Shown here: piece after piece, positions 43,689 through 52,979 of the stretch | Layout: each line of letters begins with the position of its first letter | Position numbering within the stretch: position 1 is the stretch's first letter | From: Bacillus sp. FJAT-49711 | Lineage (GTDB): Bacteria > Bacillota > Bacilli > Bacillales > Bacillaceae_C | Assembly: GCF_018343715.1 (NCBI RefSeq) | Contig: NZ_JAGYPL010000004.1 | Location: 124,001 to 188,000, forward strand | Direction: 5' to 3' | DNA: 64,000 bases | Position numbers and translations under genes: made by a program | The notes under the pieces: generated by a model | What the model was told of the DNA's origin: nothing | Databases searched by the model: none | The model's input: the letters and a program-made list of their open reading frames with translations, nothing else

Positions 43689-43720
43689 TGAAATTATTCC
43701 AGACTAATACTCGTTATAAT
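43689..43720 (+). promoter_or_regulatory. Candidate promoter of the ECF sigma operon
   Basis: TGAAAT (43689-43694), 17 bases, then CGTTAT (43712-43717), similar to ECF promoters, which would allow autoregulation. TATAAT at 43715-43720 could instead be a SigA -10, though its -35 is poor. Confidence 0.5.
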
Positions 43721-43774
43721 AGATGAAATACAAAAACGAGACATGCGCATGGTCGTTTGAGGCGGGAGGTCACA

Positions 43775-44338
43775 ATGCAAGAGGAAATTCAATGGATCCA
43801 AGAAGTACTATCCGGGAACAAGCAAGCCTATTCAAACATTATTAATAAATATAAAAATCAGTTATATGCCACGATTTTACGTATGACACAAAATCCATAC
43901 GATGCACAAGATTTAGTACAGGAAGCATTTATCAAAGTGTATTACCAACTTGATAAATATAATGAAAGAGGATCTTTTTCCGGTTGGTTTTATAGCGTGG
44001 CAATCAATCATTGTATGGATGAATTTCGAAAGAAACGTTACAAGCAGGTGGAGATGACCGAAGATTTAATGGGAAAGAACCCCAACCATCCTGAAGTTGT
44101 TTTTTTAAAAAGGGAGGAAAACAGACAGTTAGAGCTGTTATTGGTTACACTTCCGGAAGATGAACGAATGATCATCCTATTACGATATGTAAATGAACTA
44201 AGCTATGAAGAGATAAGTGAACTGGTGGATGTCCCTGTTTCAACCGTTCGCAATAAACTTCATCGGGCTAAGAAGAAATTGAGAAATACTGTTAAACGTG
44301 AAGGAGGCTATTTTAATGAAATGTCCAACTGTAGATGA
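43775..44338 (+). CDS. ECF RNA polymerase sigma factor
   Basis: A 187-residue extracytoplasmic-function sigma factor. Region 2 is YATILRMTQNPYDAQDLVQEAFIKVY with GSFSGWFYSVAINHCMDEFRKK (-10 recognition). Region 4 is LPEDERMIILLRYVNELSYEEISELVDVPVSTVRNKLHRAKKKL (-35 helix-turn-helix). ATG 43775 has GGGAGGT four bases upstream; in-frame ATG 43757 does not. Its end overlaps the next gene, a zinc-finger anti-sigma, by 23 bases. The stress signal is unknown. Confidence 0.92.
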   Translation: MQEEIQWIQEVLSGNKQAYSNIINKYKNQLYATILRMTQNPYDAQDLVQEAFIKVYYQLDKYNERGSFSGWFYSVAINHCMDEFRKKRYKQVEMTEDLMGKNPNHPEVVFLKREENRQLELLLVTLPEDERMIILLRYVNELSYEEISELVDVPVSTVRNKLHRAKKKLRNTVKREGGYFNEMSNCR

Positions 44339-45875
44339 GCTTTCACATTATGTTGATGATATAGAAACTGGTCACGAATCTGTTAATATAGACAAACATT
44401 TAAAAAGCTGCATCGAATGCAAGCGTGTTGTAAAATCACTCATGGAGGAACATCAATTTATAAAAGAAACAGTTAAAACCCCAACATTATCGGATGATTT
44501 TGCCTCATTCGTTCTTGATCAGCTTGAGCCATATGAAAAGAAATCCTTCCTATCAAAAGGAACTCTTTGGAAACACTCAGCACTTTCAGAACCTAAGATG
44601 AAGCGTGGACAACCACAGGTTAAACGTAAAAAGAATCGCATTTTAATCACAGCTGCCTGCTTGTTGATTGCCTTACCTACGACCGCTTTCGGTGCAGCAA
44701 AAGCATATGATATGATGGTCCAAAAACAAGGTTATGAAGTAAATGTATCTGTTTTAAATAAGATTTTCAATAAGAAAGACAGTTGGTATAAGATGAATGT
44801 CGGCTATTTACCAGAGAATATGCAAGCAGACGATAGCTTAGCTATGAAGTATTCCTTTAAAGATAACTATGCACAAGGCGGGTTTTCATTCATTCTTTGG
44901 AGATTAGGGAAAAATTCTGATTTTCAAACTTTGTATGCAAACAATTACGAAGAAAAGGAAATCAATGGTAGGAAAGCAGTGATTGTTACTAAGGATACTG
45001 GAAACAAAAATATAGTGTTTGATAGGCAGGTCTTTCTCTTATTCGAAGAAGAGGGAATAATGTTACAAAGTTATGTTGGAAATGATGTAAGTGATGAACA
45101 AATGATGAAAGTCATAGAGGGCATTTCACTTGAATCAACAACGGAGGAAGAAGCAACATACACAGTGGATTATGATGGAGCCCTTTTTGATACAGCGGAA
45201 CCAACGGAAACACGCGTTATTCCTTTGAAAAAAGACAGCAACCGATTATTTAGCGTAGGTCAAACAGTTCCAGTAACCATAAATGAAGCTGACAAACTTG
45301 AATATGTGATAGAAAAAGTAGAAGTCTTTGATTCAATCAAGGATTTTAAACTAGGGAACTTTAATAATGATTTAGACCTACTAAGTGGGGAAAAGGCATT
45401 TGATCAAACAGGTAAATTGTTACCATACAATCGAGATGTATATAAAGTAGGAAACGGTAAAGATTCTGTTGACGAATTAGTAGAGTCGCCAATAGTTAAT
45501 CTAAAATTTGTCTACTTGGCAACAACAGTGAAAAATATAGGTGAACAGTCAACCGAGGAAATCTATATGCATCCCTCCCTACAAGTGCTTAAATCAGAAA
45601 AAAATGCATGGACCTATGCTGGAGAAGAGGGAATGGCCGAAGATAGTCTTATGACAGGTGAAGTGGATTATCTAGAACCCCATGGAAATGGAAAAAGCTT
45701 TTACAACATTGGCAGCATCCAGCCAGGGCAAACGCTGAAGGTTAACTTGGGTTATTTTGTAGATGAGGATAAACTGGATTCAATCTTCCTTGATGCTTTC
45801 CATTACACTGGATTTGGTAACACTGAAAACATGAATGCAAAAGATCGTTGGTGGATTGATATTCGTCAAAAGTAA
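44316..45875 (+). CDS. Zinc-finger anti-sigma factor with large extracytoplasmic domain
   Basis: A 519-residue membrane protein. Residues 1-50 hold the anti-sigma zinc motif HLKSCIECKRVV. One helix (ILITAACLLIALPTTAFGAA, about residues 105-125) crosses the membrane. The remaining 390 residues are outside the cell and should be the sensor; two beta-rich parts are apparent, ending GNTENMNAKDRWWIDIRQK. ATG 44316 has GAAGGAGG upstream. It should hold the ECF sigma factor inactive until a cell-surface signal arrives. Confidence 0.85.
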   Translation: MKCPTVDELSHYVDDIETGHESVNIDKHLKSCIECKRVVKSLMEEHQFIKETVKTPTLSDDFASFVLDQLEPYEKKSFLSKGTLWKHSALSEPKMKRGQPQVKRKKNRILITAACLLIALPTTAFGAAKAYDMMVQKQGYEVNVSVLNKIFNKKDSWYKMNVGYLPENMQADDSLAMKYSFKDNYAQGGFSFILWRLGKNSDFQTLYANNYEEKEINGRKAVIVTKDTGNKNIVFDRQVFLLFEEEGIMLQSYVGNDVSDEQMMKVIEGISLESTTEEEATYTVDYDGALFDTAEPTETRVIPLKKDSNRLFSVGQTVPVTINEADKLEYVIEKVEVFDSIKDFKLGNFNNDLDLLSGEKAFDQTGKLLPYNRDVYKVGNGKDSVDELVESPIVNLKFVYLATTVKNIGEQSTEEIYMHPSLQVLKSEKNAWTYAGEEGMAEDSLMTGEVDYLEPHGNGKSFYNIGSIQPGQTLKVNLGYFVDEDKLDSIFLDAFHYTGFGNTENMNAKDRWWIDIRQK

Positions 45876-46208
45876 AAAACAGAAGAATTGGTAGTACCTG
45901 GAAGACCTTTTCAAACTCAAATGTTCCAGAATTGGTTGTGATTGTTGATGAGAAATGTTCCTTTCTTAAATAGAATGTGGTCACACAATTTTGGTAAATG
46001 TGAGGCAGTCTTATATAGTGGCGGTACACTGAAGCTGTCACTACCCTCATTAAGGAATAAAGATAGAAATTTATAGGGTCGCCATTTCTGAATGTCTTAC
46101 TTGTTTTAAACCTTTTTGATAGACAGTAAATATCTATTAATATGGAAGATTAATTTTTCCTAAAAAGGTGTTTCCTTTTTGCTACTGTTACCGTACTCAT
46201 ATTAAAAT

Positions 46209-46246
46209 AAAATCCAAATTCCTGTACGTTAGGGGATTTGGATTTT
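46209..46246. terminator. Possible bidirectional terminator
   Basis: Perfect 11-base stem AAAATCCAAAT/ATTTGGATTTT with a 16-base centre that itself pairs partly. It lies 330 bases after the anti-sigma gene. Confidence 0.5.
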
Positions 46247-46477
46247 ATAATGTGAATTTTTCATAGCTCTATTTTTCCGAAATATTGGCTGTACCTGTTG
46301 TAGAATTGTCTTTTGAATTTCCCCTGATATAATCCATTATTGCATGTAATACTTCTTTTTGTTTTGTCAATTATTTTCAGCAAATCCAAACACCACTAAG
46401 CTTTACTTTTTATATATATTAATTATCGATTCGAGAGCAATTCTTTGTACGTTTTCTTAAAAACCTTTAATACGTAT

Positions 46478-46690
46478 CTACTTATTTATCTGATCTGCAT
46501 AATGAATAAATCCTTCTATTTTCTTATTAAAACCATTTATCCAATACGTAACCAAACAAGGGAATGAAACTCGATTGCGGTATGTATTTCTCCATCAAAT
46601 TCTTCTAATTGTGATTCATCTAATGTTGGCTTTACTATTTTCCCTTTATCCTAATGGTGCGATATTATCTGCTCTTTATGTTCAGGAACA
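46478..46690 (-). pseudogene. YolD-like gene remnant
   Basis: Frames on the minus strand read DDVPEHKEQIISHH, stop, DKGKIVKPTLDESQLEEFDG and EIHTAIEFHS, then after a one-base shift LVTYWINGFNKKIEGFIHYA to a stop at 46478. This is the YolD-like family pattern (LPEHxE, KPxLDExQLEE, TYxxxGxxxxxxGxIHYxD). At least one stop and one frameshift break it. Confidence 0.65.
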
Positions 46691-46899
46691 TCATCCTGCT
46701 TGATTATATCTTAACTATTGTACTTACATACCGTTTAGTAAAGGCATTTTACTTTGAATATATCTCAACTATGTTAACCTTATAGATTTTTTAACGTACA
46801 ACAAAATTGTTGATTTGAAATAAAGTCGCGAAACTTTACATGTACTTAATTAAGTAGTTCAGTATAAACTGAATTTATAGAAATAATTGTTAGATATAG

Positions 46900-47260
46900 G
46901 GAAGTTTGTGAACAAGCGTACTGCGCGAAACGTTTCCTTATAAGTGCCGAAGCACGAAATAGGAGGATTGCTAAAAGGTAATTACAACTGATTAATCGAA
47001 ACTCGGTATGAAAGCCGTCATGTTGAGCTGAAACGAGTTATCTGATACTCCTACATGCATGGAATGGTATTAGCCCGAACGTGTATGAAGCTAAGTGAAG
47101 TGGCTGAAGTGTACTAAGTTCTTATACGGAATATGATTCATGATAGGTCGGGATGCTACAAAATATCTAAGGTGAGAATGTCTAGTAGTGGGACTGATCA
47201 ACTCACGAATGTACAGGTCTAGATTTTTGATACGCTCGAATCAAAGAAGTATGACCCAAG
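46900..47260 (+). ncRNA. Probable 5' fragment of a group II intron RNA
   Basis: A non-coding stretch with little open frame and many short complementary segments, including CTCGGTATGAAAGCCG, TACTAAGTTCTTATACGG and GGTGAGAATGTCTAGTAGTG. From memory these resemble domain I of Bacillus group II introns. There is no reverse transcriptase gene and no domain V hairpin was found, so it would be a truncated remnant. Confidence 0.4.
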
Positions 47261-47297
47261 AAACCAAGGCAAAACACTAGTGTTTTCTTCTTTGATT
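47239..47297. repeat. Nested inverted repeat
   Basis: AATCAAAGAAG (47239-47249) and CTTCTTTGATT (47287-47297) flank a segment ending in the 16-base perfect palindrome AAAACACTAGTGTTTT (47271-47286). Confidence 0.7.
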
Positions 47298-47317
47298 ATT
47301 GATGCTGTGAAGAATTA

Positions 47318-47345
47318 TAGATCAACTAACAGGTTAGTTGATCTA
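47318..47345. repeat. 13-bp inverted repeat before the nucleotidyltransferase gene
   Basis: TAGATCAACTAAC and its complement are separated by two bases. The core TCAACTAA recurs in the hairpin after the gene. Confidence 0.75.
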
Positions 47346-47452
47346 AAAAGGATTAACCACCATTATTGTTGAATTCCTTATAGAACAAACGAAGTAGTTT
47401 ACAGGAACAAGAAAGTGGAAAAAACAAATAATTTGGGTTAGGAGGGATTGTA

Positions 47453-48157
47453 TTGAGGTTGTCTGCAATTGATGCTGCCAGAAAATTTGTGAAAGAAAAA
47501 TTTCCTAATAGTGATATTGCTTTTTTAGCAGGAAGTGCTTCTAGAGGGGAAGAAACGGCTACATCTGATTTAGATATTGTTATTTTTGATAATTCAATAG
47601 AAAGTCATTATCGAGAGAGTTTTGTTTTGTATAATTGGAAAATTGAAACTTTCATATACAATTACACAACTTATCTAAATCAATTCGACGTGGATAAAGA
47701 ATCAGGGAGACCAATTCTAGCCAACATGTTAGCTGAAGGAAAAATCATTAGAGATAATGGTAAATCAGAGGAAATAAAAGATAACGCTAAATCTTTTATT
47801 AAAAGTGGTCCAAAACCATTAACCGACAACTTTATAAGAGCTTCAAGATATTTCATTTATGACCTTCTTGATGACTTTAAAGATTCTAAAAATCATCCAG
47901 AGGCTATTATGACTTTAAATACAATCTCAACACAACTCGCAGACTTTATTCTTCGTGTTAATAGACAATGGGTTGGAAGAGGAAAAGGTCTTGCAAGGTC
48001 TTTAAAGAAATTCGATGAAAGAATTTATAATGAATTCTTCGAGTCACTTGATTGTTATTATAAAGATGGAGACAAACAACCTTTTATTAAATTTGTGAAT
48101 GACATCTACAAACCATTTGGTGGCCCTTTATTTAATGGCTTTTCACAAGGAAAATAG
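47453..48157 (+). CDS. Nucleotidyltransferase domain protein
   Basis: A 234-residue protein with the polymerase-beta-like signature FLAGSASRGEETATSDLDIVIF (GS...DxD) near residue 25. The C-terminal half is helical (FIRASRYFIYDLLDDFKDSK, HPEAIMTLNTISTQLADFIL), as in aminoglycoside or HEPN-MNT type nucleotidyltransferases. It starts at TTG with GGAGGG upstream. Hairpins with a shared motif border it on both sides, so it may be a transferred cassette. The target molecule is unknown. Confidence 0.75.
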   Translation: MRLSAIDAARKFVKEKFPNSDIAFLAGSASRGEETATSDLDIVIFDNSIESHYRESFVLYNWKIETFIYNYTTYLNQFDVDKESGRPILANMLAEGKIIRDNGKSEEIKDNAKSFIKSGPKPLTDNFIRASRYFIYDLLDDFKDSKNHPEAIMTLNTISTQLADFILRVNRQWVGRGKGLARSLKKFDERIYNEFFESLDCYYKDGDKQPFIKFVNDIYKPFGGPLFNGFSQGK

Positions 48158-48165
48158 TTTTCATT

Positions 48166-48194
48166 CTTCAACTAACCGTGCAGTTTAGTTGAAG
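48166..48194 (+). terminator. Hairpin after the nucleotidyltransferase gene
   Basis: Ten-base stem CTTCAACTAA/TTAGTTGAAG with a nine-base loop. No T run; shares TCAACTAA with the upstream repeat. Confidence 0.5.
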
Positions 48195-48298
48195 AAAGCA
48201 AAAATGTTAAGAGTAAGCCCGAATTCAAACAACGCATATAAATAGATCCGCACCTCCAGTAGTATTAAAATATCAATTTAAATGGAGGTGCTTTTCAT

Positions 48299-48493
48299 AT
48301 GCCGCAACAAAAACTTACCATTGTCCCCGTTACATTACATAAACAGAAGGAAAATAACCCCGCAACTGTTCCAGTAGCCCCATACTCCAATCCTACTTGC
48401 AGGATCAAAACTGGCAATACTGAAATTACCTTCTTCAACGGCGTAGATGTGCACATCATCCAAACCATCATGAGGGAGTTGAAAGATCGATGA
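48299..48493 (+). CDS. IS66 accessory protein TnpA
   Basis: A 64-residue protein (MPQQKLTIVPVTLHKQKENN to TIMRELKDR) in the first position of an IS66 element. It is shorter than many IS66 TnpA proteins and lacks a clear N-terminal helix-turn-helix. GGAGGTG precedes the ATG. Its end overlaps tnpB by four bases. Confidence 0.75.
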   Translation: MPQQKLTIVPVTLHKQKENNPATVPVAPYSNPTCRIKTGNTEITFFNGVDVHIIQTIMRELKDR

Positions 48494-48843
48494 AACAGGA
48501 TTATACAAGCGTGAAAAACATTTATATCATTTGTGGTAAAACGGATATGAGAAAAGGAATTGATGGCCTGGCAACACTTATTCAAGATTCTTTCGAACTT
48601 GATCCATATGGGGATTCCATTTTTTTATTTGCAGGATGGAGTAAAGATCGCTATAAATGTTTGTATTTCGATGGTGATGGCTTCGCCATGCTTTATAAAC
48701 GTTTAGATAACGGTAAACTGCAATGGCCAAAAAATGAGAAAGAAGTACGCAATCTTTCTCAACAGGAGCTACGCTGGCTCCTTGAAGGATTATCCATTCA
48801 GCAGCCGAAAGCGATTCAACCTTCATCAAAAGGAGTGTTCTAA
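48490..48843 (+). CDS. IS66 TnpB accessory protein (Orf2)
   Basis: A 117-residue IS66 Orf2 protein. The family signature IYIICGKTDMRKGIDGLATLI and FLFAGWSKDRYKCLYFDGDGFAMLYKRLD are both present, so it is full length. Needed for transposition of IS66, role undefined. Not the RNA-guided TnpB of IS605. Confidence 0.92.
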   Translation: MKQDYTSVKNIYIICGKTDMRKGIDGLATLIQDSFELDPYGDSIFLFAGWSKDRYKCLYFDGDGFAMLYKRLDNGKLQWPKNEKEVRNLSQQELRWLLEGLSIQQPKAIQPSSKGVF

Positions 48844-48920
48844 ATTCCTTAAAACTACTAACTTTATCTTTATTCCATCGTTCGAACTAGTTATAATAAA
48901 AAGAACAAAACTGAACGAAT

Positions 48921-50504
48921 GTGGTGAATAATGTGACGAACGCTTCTTCTACGAATGAAAATCAATACGAGAAATTAATTCGGCTGCTCGAAGAGCAATT
49001 GGCTCATTCGAATCAACAAAACAAAGAGTTATCAAAACAGATTGAAGCGTTAACCGAGCAAGTTCGCCATTTAACTAAGCTTTTATATGGATCCAAAACT
49101 GAAAAAATAAAATATAACTCACCGGACGGACAAGCGTCCTTATTTGACGATGATCCGACTTTTAGCGAATCTGAGCACACAGATGAACAAAGCCAACAGA
49201 CAATTTCTTATGCTGTTGTACGAAAGATTCAAAAGAAAAAACGAAATGATTCATTGCGGAGTGATGTCGAAGTAGAAGCATTTCATCATCATCCGGAAAA
49301 TACTCTTTGTGACTGTTGCCATGGGCAAATGATCGAAATCGGCACTACAATCGTTCGCGAAGAAGCGGAATTTATTCCTGCAAAGATGAAGAAAGTTCAA
49401 CACGTTGAACACGCATATGAATGTACTAAGTGCAAAGGAGATTCATTTCAAAAAGCGCAAATTAAACGTGGCAAAGCACCACATCCAGCTATTCAAAGGA
49501 GTATTGCCAGTCCTAGCGTACTGGCCAAAGTAATATATGATAAATTTTCACAATACTTACCACTTTACCGTCAGGTAAAGGAATGGGATCGTTATGGTCT
49601 TAATACCAATGATAAGAACCTTTCAAATTGGGTCATTCGTGCATCGCTGGATTGGCTATTACCGATTTACCTACGAATGAAGCATTTGATGATGGATAAA
49701 TCGATTTTGCATGTCGATGAAACATATGGCCAAATTATTAACCGGTCCGATGGGAAATCTGGTCAAGCCAATGCCTACAATTGGGTGTATCGAAGTGTGC
49801 CAAGCCAAGGACCAATAATCACCCTGTTTCAAAGCGCATTATCACGGGCTCGCTCCGTACTTGAAAGTTTCATAGAAGGCTATTCTGGAACGATTGTTTG
49901 CGATGGTTATTCTGCTTATGGTAAGTTGGAAGGCGTTACCTTCGCAAATTGTTGGGCGCATGTTCGCCGTTATTGGCTAAAAGCTGACAGTAAAAATGGT
50001 CGCATTGGCGTGAGCTATTGTGATGATTTATATCGTCTGGAAAGGAAATTCAAACATTTGTCTCCAAGTAAGCGAAGAAAAAAACGCCAGAAATACTCGA
50101 AGCCAATTGTAGAAAAATTCCTTGATTGGGTTGAAACATCACCGTTCTACGGAAAAAACGCCCTTGGCAAGGCAGCTGAATATACCCTGAATAGAGTAAA
50201 TGGACTTAAGGCGTTCTTGAATGATGGGCGCATTGAAATCGATAATAATCCAGCTGAAAACGCCATTCGCCCCAATGTTTTAGGTAGAAAAAACTGGTTG
50301 TTTAGTGTTAGTGAAGCCGGTGCGAGAGCGAACGCCATATGTTTGAGTATTGCAGAAACGGCCAAAAGTAACGGCGTTGATTTTTATGAATACATAAAGA
50401 AACTTTTGACGGATCTTCCGAACGCCGGTATTAACCAGAACCCAGAAATTTTAGATCAATACCTGCCTTGGTCAAAAATGATTAAAGCAGAATGTAGCAA
50501 ATAA
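48921..50504 (+). CDS. IS66 transposase TnpC
   Basis: A 527-residue DDE transposase. The order is a coiled-coil leucine-rich N-terminus (EKLIRLLEEQLAHSNQQNKEL), LTKLLYGSKTEKI, a zinc-binding region CDCCHGQ...CTKCKGD, then the DDE core: Asp in ILHVDETYGQI, Asp in TIVCDGYSAYG, Glu in IDNNPAENAIRPNVLGRKNW. All look intact. Start is GTG; codon 48933 is a second possible start. Confidence 0.93.
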   Translation: MVNNVTNASSTNENQYEKLIRLLEEQLAHSNQQNKELSKQIEALTEQVRHLTKLLYGSKTEKIKYNSPDGQASLFDDDPTFSESEHTDEQSQQTISYAVVRKIQKKKRNDSLRSDVEVEAFHHHPENTLCDCCHGQMIEIGTTIVREEAEFIPAKMKKVQHVEHAYECTKCKGDSFQKAQIKRGKAPHPAIQRSIASPSVLAKVIYDKFSQYLPLYRQVKEWDRYGLNTNDKNLSNWVIRASLDWLLPIYLRMKHLMMDKSILHVDETYGQIINRSDGKSGQANAYNWVYRSVPSQGPIITLFQSALSRARSVLESFIEGYSGTIVCDGYSAYGKLEGVTFANCWAHVRRYWLKADSKNGRIGVSYCDDLYRLERKFKHLSPSKRRKKRQKYSKPIVEKFLDWVETSPFYGKNALGKAAEYTLNRVNGLKAFLNDGRIEIDNNPAENAIRPNVLGRKNWLFSVSEAGARANAICLSIAETAKSNGVDFYEYIKKLLTDLPNAGINQNPEILDQYLPWSKMIKAECSK

Positions 50505-50750
50505 TTGAAGTAAGCCGTATTTCGATTGAAAAAATCGGGTCATACGGCTATTTGTGATGTGTACCGGATAGGTACGCTTATTTTTTATAATTCGGGCTTA
50601 CTAAAAAGCAATTACCGAGACATTATTTGATTTTAAGTTAATCTGGAAGTTCTCCCCCAAACAAAGGAATTAACTTCCAGATTTCAGGATATTACATTAT
50701 AATTTAGTTATACATAATCAAAGAGGTTTTGGGAGGATGGGGAAGAACAA

Positions 50751-51320
50751 TTGAAAAAAATTATATTATTTGTATTGTCATTGTCCTTGCTTTTAATTTC
50801 GGGTTGCCTAGGTAGTAATCCCAAAAAACTTAATACATCTATTTTAAAAAGTATCAGCGAGACTAAAAATGAAAAGGGAGAAATTGGTCTAACCGAATAT
50901 GAAGCTCCAACGTTAAAAGATGGATTGAAATCCCTTCCATTTAAGGTTAAATTACCCCACGATTTCCCATTTGATTTTGTAGGATACTTACCACCTGTAA
51001 TATACGATCTTGATGGCGATCGAAAAAAATTGCTCGTAATGTTTAATACTACCCCAATAGCGAAAGAAGGTATTGGAGTCATTGTAAAAGCCTATTATCC
51101 TAAAGATGAGGTAAATGGTGAACCCGACACTTCTATTTCATCTAAACCCCGATATTCTGAAGTTGAATTAAAAAATGGTGTTGTTGGTAGACTCTATAAT
51201 TCTGATAATGTGTTTTTTGATATAGATGATGTTACGTATTCTGTATATTATTTAGATTTCTACAAAAGTGATAATCAGGTTTATGAAGATATAATTGATA
51301 TTGCAAATCAGATGTTTTGA
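50751..51320 (+). CDS. Hypothetical lipoprotein
   Basis: A 189-residue secreted lipoprotein: signal IILFVLSLSLLLISG with lipobox ISGCLG at residues 16-21. The mature part is beta-rich (LPFKVKLPHDFPFDFVGYLP, VVGRLYNSDNVFFDIDDVTY) with no recognised domain. It begins at TTG after GGGGAAG. It lies just outside the IS66 right end. Confidence 0.75.
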   Translation: MKKIILFVLSLSLLLISGCLGSNPKKLNTSILKSISETKNEKGEIGLTEYEAPTLKDGLKSLPFKVKLPHDFPFDFVGYLPPVIYDLDGDRKKLLVMFNTTPIAKEGIGVIVKAYYPKDEVNGEPDTSISSKPRYSEVELKNGVVGRLYNSDNVFFDIDDVTYSVYYLDFYKSDNQVYEDIIDIANQMF

Positions 51321-51422
51321 TATACAAAAAAGCAGAACAAAACAGTATCCTCTATGACTTTTACTTAGATAAAAGCATATTTCTTAGCTGATACTTTCTG
51401 ATTAAATTGTTTCGAACCGTTT

Positions 51423-51650
51423 TTAGAAATACTTAGAATAGTCCGTTCTTTTTCCTATTTGTTTTCCAATATAAAGAATCTGCCCTAAATGATAACTAAT
51501 ATGAGCTACTTCAGTTTGGATTGCTTGAAGAACACTTACAGGTTGTTGTTTATGTGTAACAATTTATTTAAATCCTAAGTTTTTAGATTTTCAATTGTGT
51601 TAAAAGCAGTTTGTTTCTATCAGAAAGAAGATTAAGCAGTTCTATAATAT
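51423..51650 (-). pseudogene. DUF1572/DinB-like gene remnant
   Basis: The minus strand reads VTHKQQPVSVLQAIQTEVAH, then ISYHLGQILYIGKQIGK to a stop at 51423. The pattern VLQAIxxxxAHxxYHxGQIxYIGK is the C-terminal part of DUF1572 proteins with its His metal ligands. Upstream fragments (LLNLLSDRNKLLLTQLK, DLNK) continue the family pattern through stops and a missing base. Confidence 0.7.
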
Positions 51651-51717
51651 AGCTATGTAAGAAAAGAATTTCTCTTCAAGACTCCTACTTTTTGTTTGAA
51701 AAACCCTTCCAAAAATA

Positions 51718-51740
51718 GCGTTAATCCTTCTGATTAACGC
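51718..51740. repeat. GCGTTAATC hairpin repeat, copy B
   Basis: GCGTTAATC/GATTAACGC with a five-base loop, matching copy A at 29779. Confidence 0.65.
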
Positions 51741-51855
51741 ATCTGTCAGGTTAAGCCGCATATTTAACGTCCATTTTTGGTATCTTGTTAATTTTACTGA
51801 AAAGTGAACCATCAAATTACCTTTCTTTTCTTAAAAAACTCTACTGTTATTAAAA

Positions 51856-52281
51856 TTAAGTTAAATCCTTTTTTAAATAGTAATGCTTATGTTCTCTACC
51901 CACGTTTTCCAACGTTCCATATACTTTATAGCCATGCTTTTCATAAAAACCTAATGCTTGAAAACTCAACGTATCTAACTTAATAAAATCACATTCCTTT
52001 TCAACAGCTATATTTTCTGCTGTTAACAGTAGTTTAGTTCCATAACCCAGTTTCCTAATATCTTCACCTACAAATAAGTTATAAATTTCTAACCAATTCC
52101 AACAGATTGAACCAATTAATCCGCCGTGTACAACTCCTTCGTCATCCTTAATGAACAAACCAATTTCTTCATATCTATCTCCCAAATCTACCGAAAAGTG
52201 CTTTAAATTAAATTTATAAAGCTCATCATCTACATGTTGTTTTGCTTTTCTGTCTAATTCTTTAGTAATATAGAAACTCAT
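51856..52281 (-). CDS. GNAT family N-acetyltransferase
   Basis: A 141-residue single-domain GNAT. Acetyl-CoA loop: EIYNLFVGEDIRKLGYGTKLL (around RKLGYG). The end LGFYEKHGYKVYGTLEN is the typical last strand. ATG after GGGGAAAT. Substrate unknown. Confidence 0.85.
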   Translation of the reverse strand: MSFYITKELDRKAKQHVDDELYKFNLKHFSVDLGDRYEEIGLFIKDDEGVVHGGLIGSICWNWLEIYNLFVGEDIRKLGYGTKLLLTAENIAVEKECDFIKLDTLSFQALGFYEKHGYKVYGTLENVGREHKHYYLKKDLT

Positions 52282-52469
52282 AATTTATATTTCCCCTTAG
52301 GATATTTTTAATAAAAATTCTAGATTGATTCGAAATAGTTATGTACCTTAAATTTAAGTGGAGACTTTTTTAGAGTATCTATTGATAAACATTCAAATCG
52401 TTGTTATAACCATTTTATTGACGATACATTCATATCCTTAGGAGGAACATTTTTCTATCCACAGAATTT

Positions 52470-52970
52470 CTAAAAACCAATGGTCTCTTTGATGACTGAC
52501 CATTGTATATCAGACTTAAATTCATTGTTAGTCATCATCGTTCCAACAAAAACATCATCAATATCGTTATTATTCAAATAATGTTTAATAGTTAAATTGA
52601 TAATTTTCGAGGTATATAAAGATGATATTTCATTTTTCGGAATCCAATATAATTCCCCTTCGTCTGAAGGAATAAAGTTCCTATGCTTTGTTTCTCCAAA
52701 ATAAACATACTGTTGACGTATTTCTCCGCTATTTTTTTCAAGTAAAATATATTTTTGCCTAAAGTTATCAATGTCATCTATTTTAAATCCTGTTTCTTCT
52801 TTTATTTCCCTGAAACTTGCCTCCATTGGTGAATTAAGTTCATTAGGTTCTATATGACCTCCAATTCCTCCCCAAAATGCAAAATTAAAGATTTTACTTT
52901 TCTCCTTTTTCATCATTAACACACTTCCTTCATTAATCAGGAATGCGGTTGCCATTTGACGGATTTCCAA
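52470..52970 (-). CDS. Nudix hydrolase
   Basis: A 166-residue Nudix protein. The Nudix box runs from GGHIEPNELNSPMEASFREI to KEETGFK and is two residues longer than the canonical spacing between the first Glu and REI, as in some MutT-like subfamilies. YWIPKNEISSLY is the usual trailing segment. TTG 52970 is chosen because GAGGGTGG lies five bases upstream. Confidence 0.8.
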   Translation of the reverse strand: MEIRQMATAFLINEGSVLMMKKEKSKIFNFAFWGGIGGHIEPNELNSPMEASFREIKEETGFKIDDIDNFRQKYILLEKNSGEIRQQYVYFGETKHRNFIPSDEGELYWIPKNEISSLYTSKIINLTIKHYLNNNDIDDVFVGTMMTNNEFKSDIQWSVIKETIGF

Positions 52971-52979
52971 TAATACCAC

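Larger units (their letters stand above)
45876..47452. other. 1.6-kb region without intact genes
   Basis: Contains a hairpin at 46209-46246, a short minus-strand frame (46275-46376, KQKEVLHAIMDYIRGNSKDN), a YolD remnant, a probable group II intron fragment and two palindromes before the nucleotidyltransferase gene; these are listed separately where supported. Confidence 0.6.
48212..50602 (+). mobile_element. IS66 family insertion sequence, complete
   Basis: Terminal inverted repeats AGTAAGCCCGAATT (48212-48225) and its complement (50589-50602) enclose three genes in the standard IS66 order. The eight bases next to each end differ, so no target duplication remains. Confidence 0.88.

Noticed and set aside
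45742-46050. 102-residue minus-strand ORF over the end of the anti-sigma gene
   Set aside because: It overlaps a well-supported gene in antisense, has no ribosome site and encodes His/Tyr-rich sequence of no recognised type.
48205-50610. Target site duplication around the IS66 element
   Set aside because: The eight bases on each side differ, so no duplication can be claimed.
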